From Aliiroseovarius sp. S1123 (GTDB lineage: Bacteria; Pseudomonadota; Alphaproteobacteria; Rhodobacterales; Rhodobacteraceae), in NCBI RefSeq assembly GCF_023015885.1, contig NZ_JALKBE010000003.1:366630-430629 (forward strand): DNA of 64,000 nucleotides, written 5' to 3'. The translations under genes and the position numbers were made by a program. The notes beneath the pieces were generated by a model. It did not search any database. It saw nothing but the letters and a program-made list of their open reading frames with translations, and had not been told where the DNA came from. Positions 24,103-32,727 of this stretch are shown piece after piece. Position 1 is the first letter of the stretch. The number at the start of each line of letters is the position of its first letter.

Positions 24103-25028
24103 GAATAGGACGGATGTATCGCGCCACCGCGTGCCAGCACCCCGGCCAACACCAGACCGGACACTGCGTGCCAGATCCCCCAGAAGGCCGCGACCACCGC
24201 CATACCGCCCAGCCCACTGAAGAATCCGAAAATCAGGATCAGCCCAAGGCCCGAGTTCTGGATGCCCGTCTCGATCATGATGGCGCGGCGATCAAAGGCG
24301 GACAGCCCGGCCAGCGTGGCGACGCCAAACCCGGCCCCCAGTGCAAGGGCGTTGTGGGCGATGACCAGAGCGGCGACGGCCTCGGCATACTCTAGGAACA
24401 GCGCCCAGTTCGCGGCCAGCGCCAGCACGACGAAGGCGATGAAAATCCCCATCGACAGATATTGAAGCGGTGTGCGCAGACGTCGTGTGATGTCGGGCCG
24501 TTTGGCGTTCAGGATCACACCAAGGCACAAGGGCAGCACCAGCATGACGCCCACGGTGATCGCCACTGACACCGGATCAATCGAGGTCTGCCGCAGGATT
24601 GCCCGCGTCGGTTCATAAAGGCTGCCCCAAAACGCGATATTGAGCGGCGTTAGCAGGATCGCAAAGATCGTCGCAAAGGCGGTCATCGACACCGAAAGCG
24701 CCGCGTTCCCACCCGCGCGATGGGTAATGAAGTTCGAGATATTGCCCCCCGGACAGGCCGCCACCAGCATCAAACCCAAGGCAATCGACGGGCGCGGGGT
24801 GGTTGCCAGCACAAGGGCGAAGGTCAGCGCGGGCAGCACAAGGAATTGCGATGCCAACCCGGTCAGCAAGGGCTTCGGCTTGCGGGCCAGCTTCCTGAAA
24901 TCGCTTGGTTTCAGGTCAATCGCGATCGAGAACATGACGACGGCAAGCACGGCATTCAAAATCTGCAGGCTTGTGGGCGAGAAGTTCAGCATCACCTCGT
25001 CAATGCCAGCTTGTGCTGGTGTACTCAT
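24099..25028 (-). CDS. BASS family transporter (bile acid:sodium symporter-like)
   Basis: 309 residues with about ten hydrophobic segments. The signature LVAACPGGNISNFITHRAGG is the conserved Na-site region of BASS proteins. These transporters move organic anions or small metabolites such as bile acids, pyruvate and pantoate with sodium. It sits at the end of the catabolic island facing the LysR, so import of the island's substrate is an attractive guess, but BASS members of housekeeping function also exist. Confidence 0.8.
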   Translation of the reverse strand: MSTPAQAGIDEVMLNFSPTSLQILNAVLAVVMFSIAIDLKPSDFRKLARKPKPLLTGLASQFLVLPALTFALVLATTPRPSIALGLMLVAACPGGNISNFITHRAGGNAALSVSMTAFATIFAILLTPLNIAFWGSLYEPTRAILRQTSIDPVSVAITVGVMLVLPLCLGVILNAKRPDITRRLRTPLQYLSMGIFIAFVVLALAANWALFLEYAEAVAALVIAHNALALGAGFGVATLAGLSAFDRRAIMIETGIQNSGLGLILIFGFFSGLGGMAVVAAFWGIWHAVSGLVLAGVLARGGAIHPSYS

Positions 25029-25248
25029 GCTGCTCCCCCGTCCCTTGTTTGCCGTTTTGGCCTGTAACCGATTGGTGACACGTCAAGTTTTGAACGCCCA
25101 CCACCCTTTGGGCAAGCAATAAACGAATTGACCGCAGGTGCAGTGGGGTTGCAATCTGCAGGTCTACCACTCAGGCGCAGATACGCGTTTGGTCCGACAA
25201 CTCGATATCGCAAGGCTGATTTTGCCCCGACCGAAGACCGAAAACCCC

Positions 25249-26100
25249 ATGGACGAGCTGCTTCGTGCGCGCCTTCGACTCACGGAAAGCGCGCATCTCC
25301 GGTTGAAGGGGTTGCGCCTGCTGATGGGCTCGGTCGATCTGTTCAGCCGCACCCTGACGGGGCAGGCCTTCTTTGCCCTGCGCGAGACCGAGCAGGTGCT
25401 GCGCGCGCTTGACGGGCGCACCGGTCCGGAACTTGTGAAGGCGCTTTTAGAGATGCAGGGCGGTACGCAGATTACTGCGCACGGGATCGAAAACATTCCC
25501 GCCCAAGGGGCCGTGGTCATCGGCGCGACGCATCCCGTCGGGACGTTCGATTTCATCTCGCATGCGGGCGCGTTGCTGGGCCATCGACCGGACCTGAAAG
25601 TCGTCGCCAACCGCGAGGCCGAACGGTTTCTGGGGGCCGAGCGCATCGTCGCCGTGGACCTTGACCGGTCGGACAAGGTGCTGGGCGCGCGGCAGACCCG
25701 GGCCGATATGCAGGCGCATCTGGACCAAGGCGGCGCGTTGCTGGTCTTCGGTTCCGGGCGCGTGGCGGATATGGCCGGGGGGCTGCTGGTCGAACCCCCG
25801 TGGCGCACCGGTATCACCCGTGTGTCAGAAGCAACCGGCGCCCCGATCGTGCCCGCGTCCGCCGGTCTACGAAACTCGCGCCACTATTATCGAACCCGAA
25901 AACTCGCCCGCATTCTAAGCGGCAACAACGAATATATCGGCCGCGAGGTCGCCTCGCTGCGCTATGTGTCCGAGCTGTTGGCGAAATTGGGTGGAAGCTA
26001 CGAGGTTCACTATGGGGCGACGCAACCACCGGGATCTTCCCCGGATGCATTGCAAGCTCTGGCCGAGGATCTGATCCCCGGACTTTATCGATCTAAATAA
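25249..26100 (+). CDS. Lysophospholipid acyltransferase-like protein (PlsC superfamily)
   Basis: About 284 residues from ATG 25249; a longer frame opens upstream but lacks a good ribosome site. The acyltransferase core is recognisable: GATHPVGTFDF as the His/Asp motif (with one extra residue between them), VVANREAERFLGAERIV, LLVFGSGRVADMAGG as the block III-like stretch, and later TGAPIVPAS. It would acylate a lipid at the inner membrane. It is a single gene followed by the tRNA-Arg. Confidence 0.65.
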   Translation: MDELLRARLRLTESAHLRLKGLRLLMGSVDLFSRTLTGQAFFALRETEQVLRALDGRTGPELVKALLEMQGGTQITAHGIENIPAQGAVVIGATHPVGTFDFISHAGALLGHRPDLKVVANREAERFLGAERIVAVDLDRSDKVLGARQTRADMQAHLDQGGALLVFGSGRVADMAGGLLVEPPWRTGITRVSEATGAPIVPASAGLRNSRHYYRTRKLARILSGNNEYIGREVASLRYVSELLAKLGGSYEVHYGATQPPGSSPDALQALAEDLIPGLYRSK

Positions 26101-26165
26101 GGGCAGGACGTTAGACACAAAGACAGTCTAATCCAGCCCCAAACGTCAGTTTCACGGAAAACGCA

Positions 26166-26242
26166 TGGCGACCCCGGCAGGATTCGAACCTGCAACCTGC
26201 CCCTTAGGAGGGGGCTGCTCTATCCAGTTGAGCCACGGGGCC
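26166..26242 (-). tRNA. tRNA-Arg (anticodon CCT)
   Basis: On the minus strand the 77 nt fold as a complete cloverleaf. The acceptor GGCCCCG pairs with CGGGGTC (one G-T pair), and the discriminator G and CCA are encoded. The anticodon loop CTCCTAA reads AGG codons, and the T-loop is TTCGAAT. Confidence 0.97.
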
Positions 26243-26278
26243 GTTTGCGCAGGAAATAGGCAAGCGGGTCGGGCTTGT

Positions 26279-27319
26279 CTAGCGGCGTTTCAGGGTCTCG
26301 CCTGCTTCGATCTTGGGCGTAAGCTCGATCCGTTCGCCGCCACCGGTGTCACCGGCCTCGGTGCTGCGGTCGGCGATGATTTGCGCCGCTGCGCGGCCGA
26401 TTTCTTTACGGCAGGCGTCCATTGTGGCCAGTTGGCGCGGCAGGCCGTCCAGTAGCTCGACCCCGTTGAAGCCCGCAAGACCGATCTGGCCGGGCACGTT
26501 GATGCCTTTGTCCAGACAGTACAGCAGCCCGCCCGCGCCGATCATGTCGTTCGAGTAGTACATGAAATCCAGTTCGGGCGTGCGTTCCAGCATCACCTCG
26601 GTCATCTCGCGGCCTTTGGCCAGCGCCGATCCGCCTTCATAGAACTCGCGATCTGCGATCTCGATCCCTTCCTTGGCCAGCACCTCGGTGAAGCCTTCAA
26701 AACGCTTCCGGGCGCGGTGGTCCAACGGCATCTTGGTGCCAAGGAAGCCAATATTCTTGTAGCCTGCTTTCAGAATGGCCTGGGCCATCTTACGGCCTGC
26801 ACGGCGGTGCGAAATCCCAACGCAGGCGTCGATGGCGTCGCCGTCGGTGTCCATGATTTCGACCACCGGAATACCGGCAGCTTTCAGCATGGCTTTCGCC
26901 GCTTCAGAATGCTCTAACCCTGCGATAATCACGCCCGAGGGGCGCCATGACAGCATCTCGTACAGCACTTTCTCTTCGCGTTTGGGGTCGTAATTCGTGA
27001 CGCCCACAACCGGCTGCAGCGGCGTTTCGTCCAGCACTTCGTTGATGCCCATCATGACCTCTGGGAAGACCATGTTCGACAGCGATGGGATGATCACCGC
27101 CACTAGGTTCACCCGTTGCGAGGCCAGCGCGCCCGCGATCTTGTTCGGCACGTAACCCAGTTCCTTCGAGGCCTCCAGCACGCGGTCACGGGTTGCCTGG
27201 CTGACATCGCCCCGGTTTCGCAACACCCTGCTGACCGTCATTTCGCTGACGCCTGAAGCTTCAGACACGTCACGAAGGGTCAGTGGGCGGCGGTTCGGGG
27301 GGGGCTGTCTGTCTGTCAC
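26279..27319 (-). CDS. LacI-family transcription regulator (GntR-like branch)
   Basis: 346 residues. The N-terminal LacI helix-turn-helix is LTLRDVSEASGVSEMTVSRVL, followed by the hinge helix, then a periplasmic-binding-protein-like effector domain (ELGYVPN, AVIIPSLSNMVFPEVMMGI, GLAGFNG). It resembles gluconate/GntR-type repressors. No sugar-use genes are adjacent, so its targets are elsewhere. It lies between the tRNA-Arg and a CysQ-like gene. Confidence 0.85.
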   Translation of the reverse strand: MTDRQPPPNRRPLTLRDVSEASGVSEMTVSRVLRNRGDVSQATRDRVLEASKELGYVPNKIAGALASQRVNLVAVIIPSLSNMVFPEVMMGINEVLDETPLQPVVGVTNYDPKREEKVLYEMLSWRPSGVIIAGLEHSEAAKAMLKAAGIPVVEIMDTDGDAIDACVGISHRRAGRKMAQAILKAGYKNIGFLGTKMPLDHRARKRFEGFTEVLAKEGIEIADREFYEGGSALAKGREMTEVMLERTPELDFMYYSNDMIGAGGLLYCLDKGINVPGQIGLAGFNGVELLDGLPRQLATMDACRKEIGRAAAQIIADRSTEAGDTGGGERIELTPKIEAGETLKRR

Positions 27320-27400
27320 TTAGGCATCCTTGAACATATGGGGGTTGTTGTATGTTAGCGATAGATAGGCGCTTGGCAATGCCCCAATTCCAAAGGGATG

Positions 27401-28186
27401 TTAGACTAACGGTTCCGCTAACCTTGAGACCAGTGCGTCCTGCACCGGCGGAGTGCCCGCGACCATGCCGCGCAGCTGCGGATGCGGGTTGTTAAAACGC
27501 GCGGATCCCTTGACCTGATCTGTCACGGCGCCGCCGGCCTCTTCGACGATCAGCGCCCCGGCGGCGACGTCCCATTCCCATGTGGGGCGCAAGGTCATCA
27601 TCGCGTCAAAGCGCCCCTCGCCCACCAAAGATAGGCGATAGGCCAGAGAGCTGCGGAACACGCGCTCGATCGGAGGAACGTCTCTATTCCGCCAGAAACT
27701 GGGGTCCAGATTGGGCTTTGCGGCCAGAACCGTGGCACCTTCTATCCGGGTCTTTGGACTGACACTCAGCGCGGCGCCATTCAACGTCGCGCCTTGCCCA
27801 CGCGCGGCGGCATACAGCTTGCCACGCTCGGGCAGATAGACCACGGCGGCCTCGACAATCCCGTTCCGGGCGATGGCCAGAGAATGCGCCCAAGTGGTTG
27901 AGCCCTCGATGAAGGACCGCGTGCCGTCGATCGGGTCGACGATAAACACCTGTTCGGCGTCAAGGCGGGCGGGGTTATCCTCGGTCTCTTCCGACAGCCA
28001 GCCATAGTCGGGGCGGGCGCCAGTCAGCTCGTTCCGCAGCATCCGGTCCACGGCCAAATCCGCTTCGGTCACGGGACCTTGGCCGCCGGGTTTGTCCCAG
28101 CGTTCGGCCGCACCGTGGAAAAAGCCCGAGGCGATCTTGCCCGCCGCTTCTGCCGCGTCGATCAGAAGTCTCAGATCATCAGTCAC
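27401..28186 (-). CDS. Inositol-monophosphatase family phosphatase (CysQ-like)
   Basis: About 261 residues with the Li-sensitive phosphatase motifs: SEETEDN, VDPIDGTRSF for metal binding, and WEWDVAAGALIVEEAGG. It is probably 3'(2'),5'-bisphosphate nucleotidase, which recycles pAp from sulfate assimilation, though inositol phosphatases share these motifs. The start is GTG 28186 (TTG 28192 is possible) and overlaps the PmbA gene, so the two are translationally coupled. A pmbA-cysQ pairing is, to my knowledge, common in Rhodobacterales. Confidence 0.8.
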   Translation of the reverse strand: MTDDLRLLIDAAEAAGKIASGFFHGAAERWDKPGGQGPVTEADLAVDRMLRNELTGARPDYGWLSEETEDNPARLDAEQVFIVDPIDGTRSFIEGSTTWAHSLAIARNGIVEAAVVYLPERGKLYAAARGQGATLNGAALSVSPKTRIEGATVLAAKPNLDPSFWRNRDVPPIERVFRSSLAYRLSLVGEGRFDAMMTLRPTWEWDVAAGALIVEEAGGAVTDQVKGSARFNNPHPQLRGMVAGTPPVQDALVSRLAEPLV

Positions 28187-29525
28187 CGGCAAGGGTCATC
28201 CCTTCGACCAGCAGGCTGGGGATCATACGGCTGAGATGCGGTTCCGCGTCATTGGCCGGGATGATCCGCTTCAGCATGTCGCGCAGATTGCCTGCGATGG
28301 TGCATTCGTTGACGGGATAGGCGATCTGCCCGTTCTCGATCCAGAAGCCGGACGCGCCGCGCGAATAGTCGCCCGTGTTCGGGTTGATCGTGGACCCGAT
28401 CATCGAGGTCACCAAAAGCCCGGTGCCCATCTGCGCGATTAAATCCTCTTTCGTCGATTTCCCCTGTGTTAGGGCCACATTCGAGATTGACGGCGAGGGT
28501 GGCGAAGAGGTTCCGCGTGACGCACTGGCGGTGCTTCGCATCCCAAGTTGACGCGCCGTGGCGATGTCCATCGTCCAGCTGGTTAGCTGCCCGTTATCGA
28601 CGATCTTGCGCATCTGTGTGGGCAGACCTTCCCCGTCAAAAGGACGCGAGCCGGAAATGCGTTTGCGGTGCGGATCCTCGATCAGGTCGATGCCGTCGGG
28701 CAACACCTGTTCGCCCAACGCATCCAGCAGCCACGACGATCCACGCGCAATCATCGCCCCGTTCGAGGCGCTCAGCAGATGACCGATCAATGACGCCGAA
28801 ATCCGTTCGTCATACAGCACCGGATAGGCGCCCGTGGGGGGCTTCTTCGCGCCCAGACGTTCGACGGCGCGATTGCCCGCCTTGGTTCCAATTTCCTCGG
28901 CGCTGGGTAGATCGGCCTGAAAGGTGCGCATTTCGCCAGCATAGTCACGTTCCATCGTCGCGCCTTCGCCGGTGATTGCCACCGAGGAAATGGCCCGGTG
29001 AGTACGTCCATATCCGCCAGAAAACCCGTTCGAGCACGCCAGGTGGAACTGATGCCGCCCATAGCCCGCCGACGAGCTGCTGACCTGCGACACGCCTTTG
29101 ACGGCCAGCGCGGCGGCCTCGGCCTCGAGCGCGTCGCGTTCCAGCGCAGCGGGGTCCGGTTCGGCGCTGGGGTCGGCCATTTCCAAGGCCTCCAAATCCC
29201 AGTCCGTCGCCAAATCCGCCGGATCAGCCTGCGCGATATGGGGATCTTCCGGCGCTTCCTTGGCCATCGCCACGGCGCGCTCGGCCATCGCGTTGATCGT
29301 TGCCTCGGACACATCCGATGCCGACACACAGGCCTGGCGCTGCCCCAGCATCACGCGCAGGCCGATGTCTACGCCCTCGGACCTCTCGGCGTGCTCCAGC
29401 TTGCCGTTCAACACGTCAATCGACACCGATGTGCCATCTACCGCCAACGCATCGGCCCGGTCGGCCCCCGCCTTACGGGCGGCGTCCAAAAGCTGTTGTG
29501 TCAGGCTATCAAGCGATGCGCGCAT
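28179..29525 (-). CDS. pmbA: TldD/PmbA family protein (TldE/PmbA type)
   Basis: About 448 residues. N-terminal KAGADRADALAVDG and HAERSEGVDIGLRVMLG-type segments, and a C-terminal SRGASGFWIENG / YPVNECTIAGNL region, are typical of TldE/PmbA. The HExxxH metal motif of TldD is not seen, so it should be the partner subunit of the TldD-TldE protease, which processes small peptides and quinone-type antitoxin or microcin substrates. ATG 29525 has AAAGGA upstream. It is first in an operon with the CysQ-like gene. Confidence 0.85.
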   Translation of the reverse strand: MRASLDSLTQQLLDAARKAGADRADALAVDGTSVSIDVLNGKLEHAERSEGVDIGLRVMLGQRQACVSASDVSEATINAMAERAVAMAKEAPEDPHIAQADPADLATDWDLEALEMADPSAEPDPAALERDALEAEAAALAVKGVSQVSSSSAGYGRHQFHLACSNGFSGGYGRTHRAISSVAITGEGATMERDYAGEMRTFQADLPSAEEIGTKAGNRAVERLGAKKPPTGAYPVLYDERISASLIGHLLSASNGAMIARGSSWLLDALGEQVLPDGIDLIEDPHRKRISGSRPFDGEGLPTQMRKIVDNGQLTSWTMDIATARQLGMRSTASASRGTSSPPSPSISNVALTQGKSTKEDLIAQMGTGLLVTSMIGSTINPNTGDYSRGASGFWIENGQIAYPVNECTIAGNLRDMLKRIIPANDAEPHLSRMIPSLLVEGMTLAGD

Positions 29526-29641
29526 GGGGCGTCCTTTCAATTACGTGCCTTTCAGGTAACCCCTGCACCCCGCGCTCGCAAGATGTGTCTCTGGCATCTG
29601 GGCGAATGCTGCGCTAGCATCAACGGAAGGGAGGGTTCCAT

Positions 29642-30397
29642 ATGCATGATATGACAGGGAAAACCGTTGTGATCACGGGTGCAAGCCGCGGGATCGGAGA
29701 AGCCGCCGCGCACATCTTTGCGCAGGCCGGGGCCAACGTGGTGCTGACCGCCCGCAGCGCGGCGCAGATCCAAGCCATCGCGGAATCCATCGGCGAGCGT
29801 GCCTTGGCCGTCACCTGTGACGTGTCGAACTGGAGCCAAGTGAAAGCCGCCATTGATCTGGCGCATGGGCGCTTTGGAACCGTGGATGTGTTGATCAACA
29901 ACGCGGGGGTGATTGAACCCATTGGGCCACTGGAGACCTCGGACCCCGAGGGGTGGAGCCATGTCATCGATGTGAACCTAAAAGGTGTCTATTATGGCGC
30001 AAGAGCCGCCTTGCCGCATATGATCGAACAGGGCGGAGGCTCGATCCTGACGATCAGTTCCGGCGCCGCGCATCGCCCGCTGGAAGGCTGGGCGCATTAC
30101 TGCACCTCGAAGGCGGGCGTTCATATGTTTAACGAGGCGCTGCACCTCGAAACCTCGGGCAAGGGCATCCGGGCCATCGGTCTGTCGCCGGGTACGGTAG
30201 CGACGCAGATGCAGCGCGAGATCAAGGCCTCGGGCATCAACGCGGTGGCGCGGCTGAACTGGGAAGAACACATCCCCGCCGAATGGCCCGCGCGCGCGCT
30301 GTTGTGGATGTGTAGCGAAGATGCGGACGAGTTTCTGGGACAGGAAATCTCGCTACGCGACATGGATATTAGGAAACGAGCGAACGTATTCGGATGA
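29642..30397 (+). CDS. Short-chain dehydrogenase/reductase
   Basis: 251 residues of classical SDR type: TGASRGIGEAAA as the NAD(P) motif, NNAGVIEPIGPL, the catalytic Ser in TISSGAAHRPLEG, and YCTSK as the Tyr-x3-Lys pair. The start follows AGGGAGGG. Its stop overlaps the enoyl-CoA hydratase-like gene (ATGA), so they form a two-gene operon. The substrate is unknown; a hydroxyacyl or alcohol substrate is plausible. Confidence 0.87.
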   Translation: MHDMTGKTVVITGASRGIGEAAAHIFAQAGANVVLTARSAAQIQAIAESIGERALAVTCDVSNWSQVKAAIDLAHGRFGTVDVLINNAGVIEPIGPLETSDPEGWSHVIDVNLKGVYYGARAALPHMIEQGGGSILTISSGAAHRPLEGWAHYCTSKAGVHMFNEALHLETSGKGIRAIGLSPGTVATQMQREIKASGINAVARLNWEEHIPAEWPARALLWMCSEDADEFLGQEISLRDMDIRKRANVFG

Positions 30398-31005
30398 TTG
30401 AACTAACGAAAGAAAATGGCGTCTGGGTGGTGACAATTAACCGTCCGGACAAGGCGAATTCGCTGACGAAAGCGATGTTGGAGCGGCTCGCTCAGATCGC
30501 GCAGGACGCGGCGGGGGACGCGCGCGTGTTGGTGCTGACCGGCGCGGGTAAGGTGTTTTCCGCTGGCGCGGATCTGGACGAGGCGAAGGCCGGTCTGGCC
30601 ACCGACGATGTGTGGGAGCGCCTGTCTGGCGCCATTGCCGCTGCGCCCTGCCTGACCATTGCCGCCCTGAATGGCACGCTGGCGGGGGGCGCCTTCGGCA
30701 TGGCCTTGGCCTGCGATTTGCGCATTTCCGTGTCCAGTTCCAAGTTTTTCTATCCGGTGATGAAGCTGGGCTATCTGCCTCAGCCATCCGACCCCGCACG
30801 TCTGTCCGCGCTGGTCGGTCCTGCGCGGGCCAAGATGATCCTGATGGCGGGCCAGAAAATCCAGACCGACGAGGCGCTGTCATGGGGTCTGATTGATCGC
30901 GTGGTCGCGCCAGAGGGCTTGATGGACGCCGCGTTAGAGCTTGCCGACCACGCCCGATCGCAAAGTGCGGATCACGTGGCGGCGATGAAGCAGATGATCC
31001 CCTGA
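30394..31005 (+). CDS. Enoyl-CoA hydratase/isomerase family protein (short, no catalytic Glu)
   Basis: 203 residues, shorter than the usual 255-265. The crotonase fold is clear: INRPDKANSLT, FSAGADLDEAKAG, LNGTLAGGAFGMALACDLRIS for the oxyanion hole, and a GLIDRVV segment. The two Glu residues of hydratases are not at their usual places: the PEVKLG region reads YPVMKLG, and GGTQRL reads PSDPARL. It may act as a different crotonase-type lyase, hydrolase or isomerase. It overlaps the SDR gene by 4 bases. Confidence 0.75.
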   Translation: MIELTKENGVWVVTINRPDKANSLTKAMLERLAQIAQDAAGDARVLVLTGAGKVFSAGADLDEAKAGLATDDVWERLSGAIAAAPCLTIAALNGTLAGGAFGMALACDLRISVSSSKFFYPVMKLGYLPQPSDPARLSALVGPARAKMILMAGQKIQTDEALSWGLIDRVVAPEGLMDAALELADHARSQSADHVAAMKQMIP

Positions 31006-31023
31006 TATAGGCCCTAATCCAGC

Positions 31024-31356
31024 CTAACTTCGCCCTTTTCGACGTCGCGCCCCTTTGGTGATGGCATAGAAATCGGGCGGGCGTTTGGCGACCCAGCGGA
31101 TGAACTTGGCCAACTCGGGATGGGCGCGAAGCGCTTCCGGCGTGTGATAACTGCGCGCCAGTTCGGCCTCGCTAAGCTCAAGGTGGATTTGGTTGTGGCA
31201 GATCTGGTGCAACAGCACCGTTTCCCCGCCTTTCCCGCCCTTCAACCTCGGCACCAGATGATGCTGGCTTTGCGCCACATCCGGCGGGATCACGCGCCCG
31301 CAGAGCGCGCATTCCGGCAAGGAAGCCTTGCCCTTTGAGGTCAAACCGCTATCCAT
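31024..31356 (-). CDS. Small HNH-like zinc-finger protein
   Basis: 110 residues from ATG 31356; in-frame codons extend upstream but resemble no family. CALCG, then QHHLVPRLKGG and ICHNQIH, give an HNH-type arrangement with a CxxC pair and paired His. HNH proteins of this size are often nucleases, but function is not shown. It is convergent with the enoyl-CoA hydratase gene and divergent from mscS. Confidence 0.6.
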   Translation of the reverse strand: MDSGLTSKGKASLPECALCGRVIPPDVAQSQHHLVPRLKGGKGGETVLLHQICHNQIHLELSEAELARSYHTPEALRAHPELAKFIRWVAKRPPDFYAITKGARRRKGRS

Positions 31357-31401
31357 TTCCAAAGGTTTTATCAGTGATCGCGTGAAGGCAAGGGACAGCA
31401 G

Positions 31402-32727
31402 ATGGAAAATCGACCTCAGATCGTGGACACCGCGCTGGGCTATCTGAACCAAGGGTGGGAAATCGCCGAGGGCTGGCTCCTGTCACCTGCCGCGTGGTCT
31501 CAGTTGGGATTGCTGGTCATTGCGTATCTGGCTGCGCGTTTTACCGATAAGAAGCTCGAGCCGTTCCTGACCCGCATCCTGACCCCGAATGGCGACCGCA
31601 ATCACCCGATTGCCAAGGTCCGCCTGTTTGCGCTGATCTTCCTGCCGCTGACCATGCCGCTGCTGGCGTGGGCGTTTACTGCGATGGGCGAACAGGTCAC
31701 ACGCTCGATCTTCGGCTCTGGCGCCGTGATCGCCTTCGGGAAACGCGTGTTCCTGTTCTTGGCGGTGCGCGCCTTTGCGCAGCACATCATCAAGGATCCG
31801 TTCTTGAAGCTTCTGGCCAAGTACATCCTGATCCCGATGGCTGCGCTCTATACCGTCGGGCTGCTGGATCTTGTGACCACCAAGCTGGACGAAACCGTCG
31901 TTCCGCTGGGGAACATGAGCTTCTCGCTGCTGTTCGCCATCCGGTTCTCCGTGCTGGGCGGTGTCATCTTCTGGCTGGGCCGGTGGTCAAACGACCAAAC
32001 CGCTCAGGCCATCAAGAAACAGGAAGAGATGCGCCCGGCCACGCGTGAATTGGCGGTCAAAGCCGCCGAGATCGCGATTTTCGGTGCCGCCTTCTTGATT
32101 CTGATGAACATCATGGGGGTCAATCTGACCTCGCTCGCGGTGCTTGGGGGTGCGATTGGCGTCGGGCTAGGCTTCGGGTTGCAGCAGATCGCCTCGAACT
32201 TCATTTCGGGAATCATCCTTCTGCTGGAAGGGCAGGCGACCGTCGGGGATTACGTTGAACTGGACGGGGGCGAGGCCGGCACCATCGTTAAAATGACCGC
32301 CCGCGCCGCCATATTAGAGACATTTGACGGCAAATGGATCGTCGTCCCGAACGAGCATTTCATCACAACTCGTGTTGTAAATTATTCGGATGCGGGCAGT
32401 GCGAACCGCTACGAAGCGCCGTTCTCGGTCAGTTATAAGGCCAATATCGAGGCCGTGCCGGACATCATCGAAAAGGCCGTGGCCGAGCTGGACTTCATCC
32501 TGACCGACAGCGAAGAGCACATGCCCGATTGCGAACTACGCGCCTTTGGTGACAGCGGCGTCGATTTCGCCTTGGAATTCTGGGTGAACGGCATCGACGA
32601 TGGCCGCAACAAGTTCACGCCGCGCGTCATGATGCAGATCTGGAAGGCGCTCAAGGCCAACGACATCGAAATCCCCTATCCGCACCGCGTGGTCGAGATG
32701 CTGGGTGACGGGGTGAAACCCTCGTGA
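31402..32727 (+). CDS. Mechanosensitive channel, MscS family
   Basis: 441 residues. Several N-terminal hydrophobic segments precede the MscS pore and beta domain, seen in GVGLGFGLQQIASNFISGII and EGQATVGDYVELDG, with a cytoplasmic C-terminal domain to the end. It should release solutes under hypo-osmotic shock in the inner membrane. Its stop overlaps the GTG start of the next flavoprotein gene, so they form one operon. Confidence 0.88.
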   Translation: MENRPQIVDTALGYLNQGWEIAEGWLLSPAAWSQLGLLVIAYLAARFTDKKLEPFLTRILTPNGDRNHPIAKVRLFALIFLPLTMPLLAWAFTAMGEQVTRSIFGSGAVIAFGKRVFLFLAVRAFAQHIIKDPFLKLLAKYILIPMAALYTVGLLDLVTTKLDETVVPLGNMSFSLLFAIRFSVLGGVIFWLGRWSNDQTAQAIKKQEEMRPATRELAVKAAEIAIFGAAFLILMNIMGVNLTSLAVLGGAIGVGLGFGLQQIASNFISGIILLLEGQATVGDYVELDGGEAGTIVKMTARAAILETFDGKWIVVPNEHFITTRVVNYSDAGSANRYEAPFSVSYKANIEAVPDIIEKAVAELDFILTDSEEHMPDCELRAFGDSGVDFALEFWVNGIDDGRNKFTPRVMMQIWKALKANDIEIPYPHRVVEMLGDGVKPS

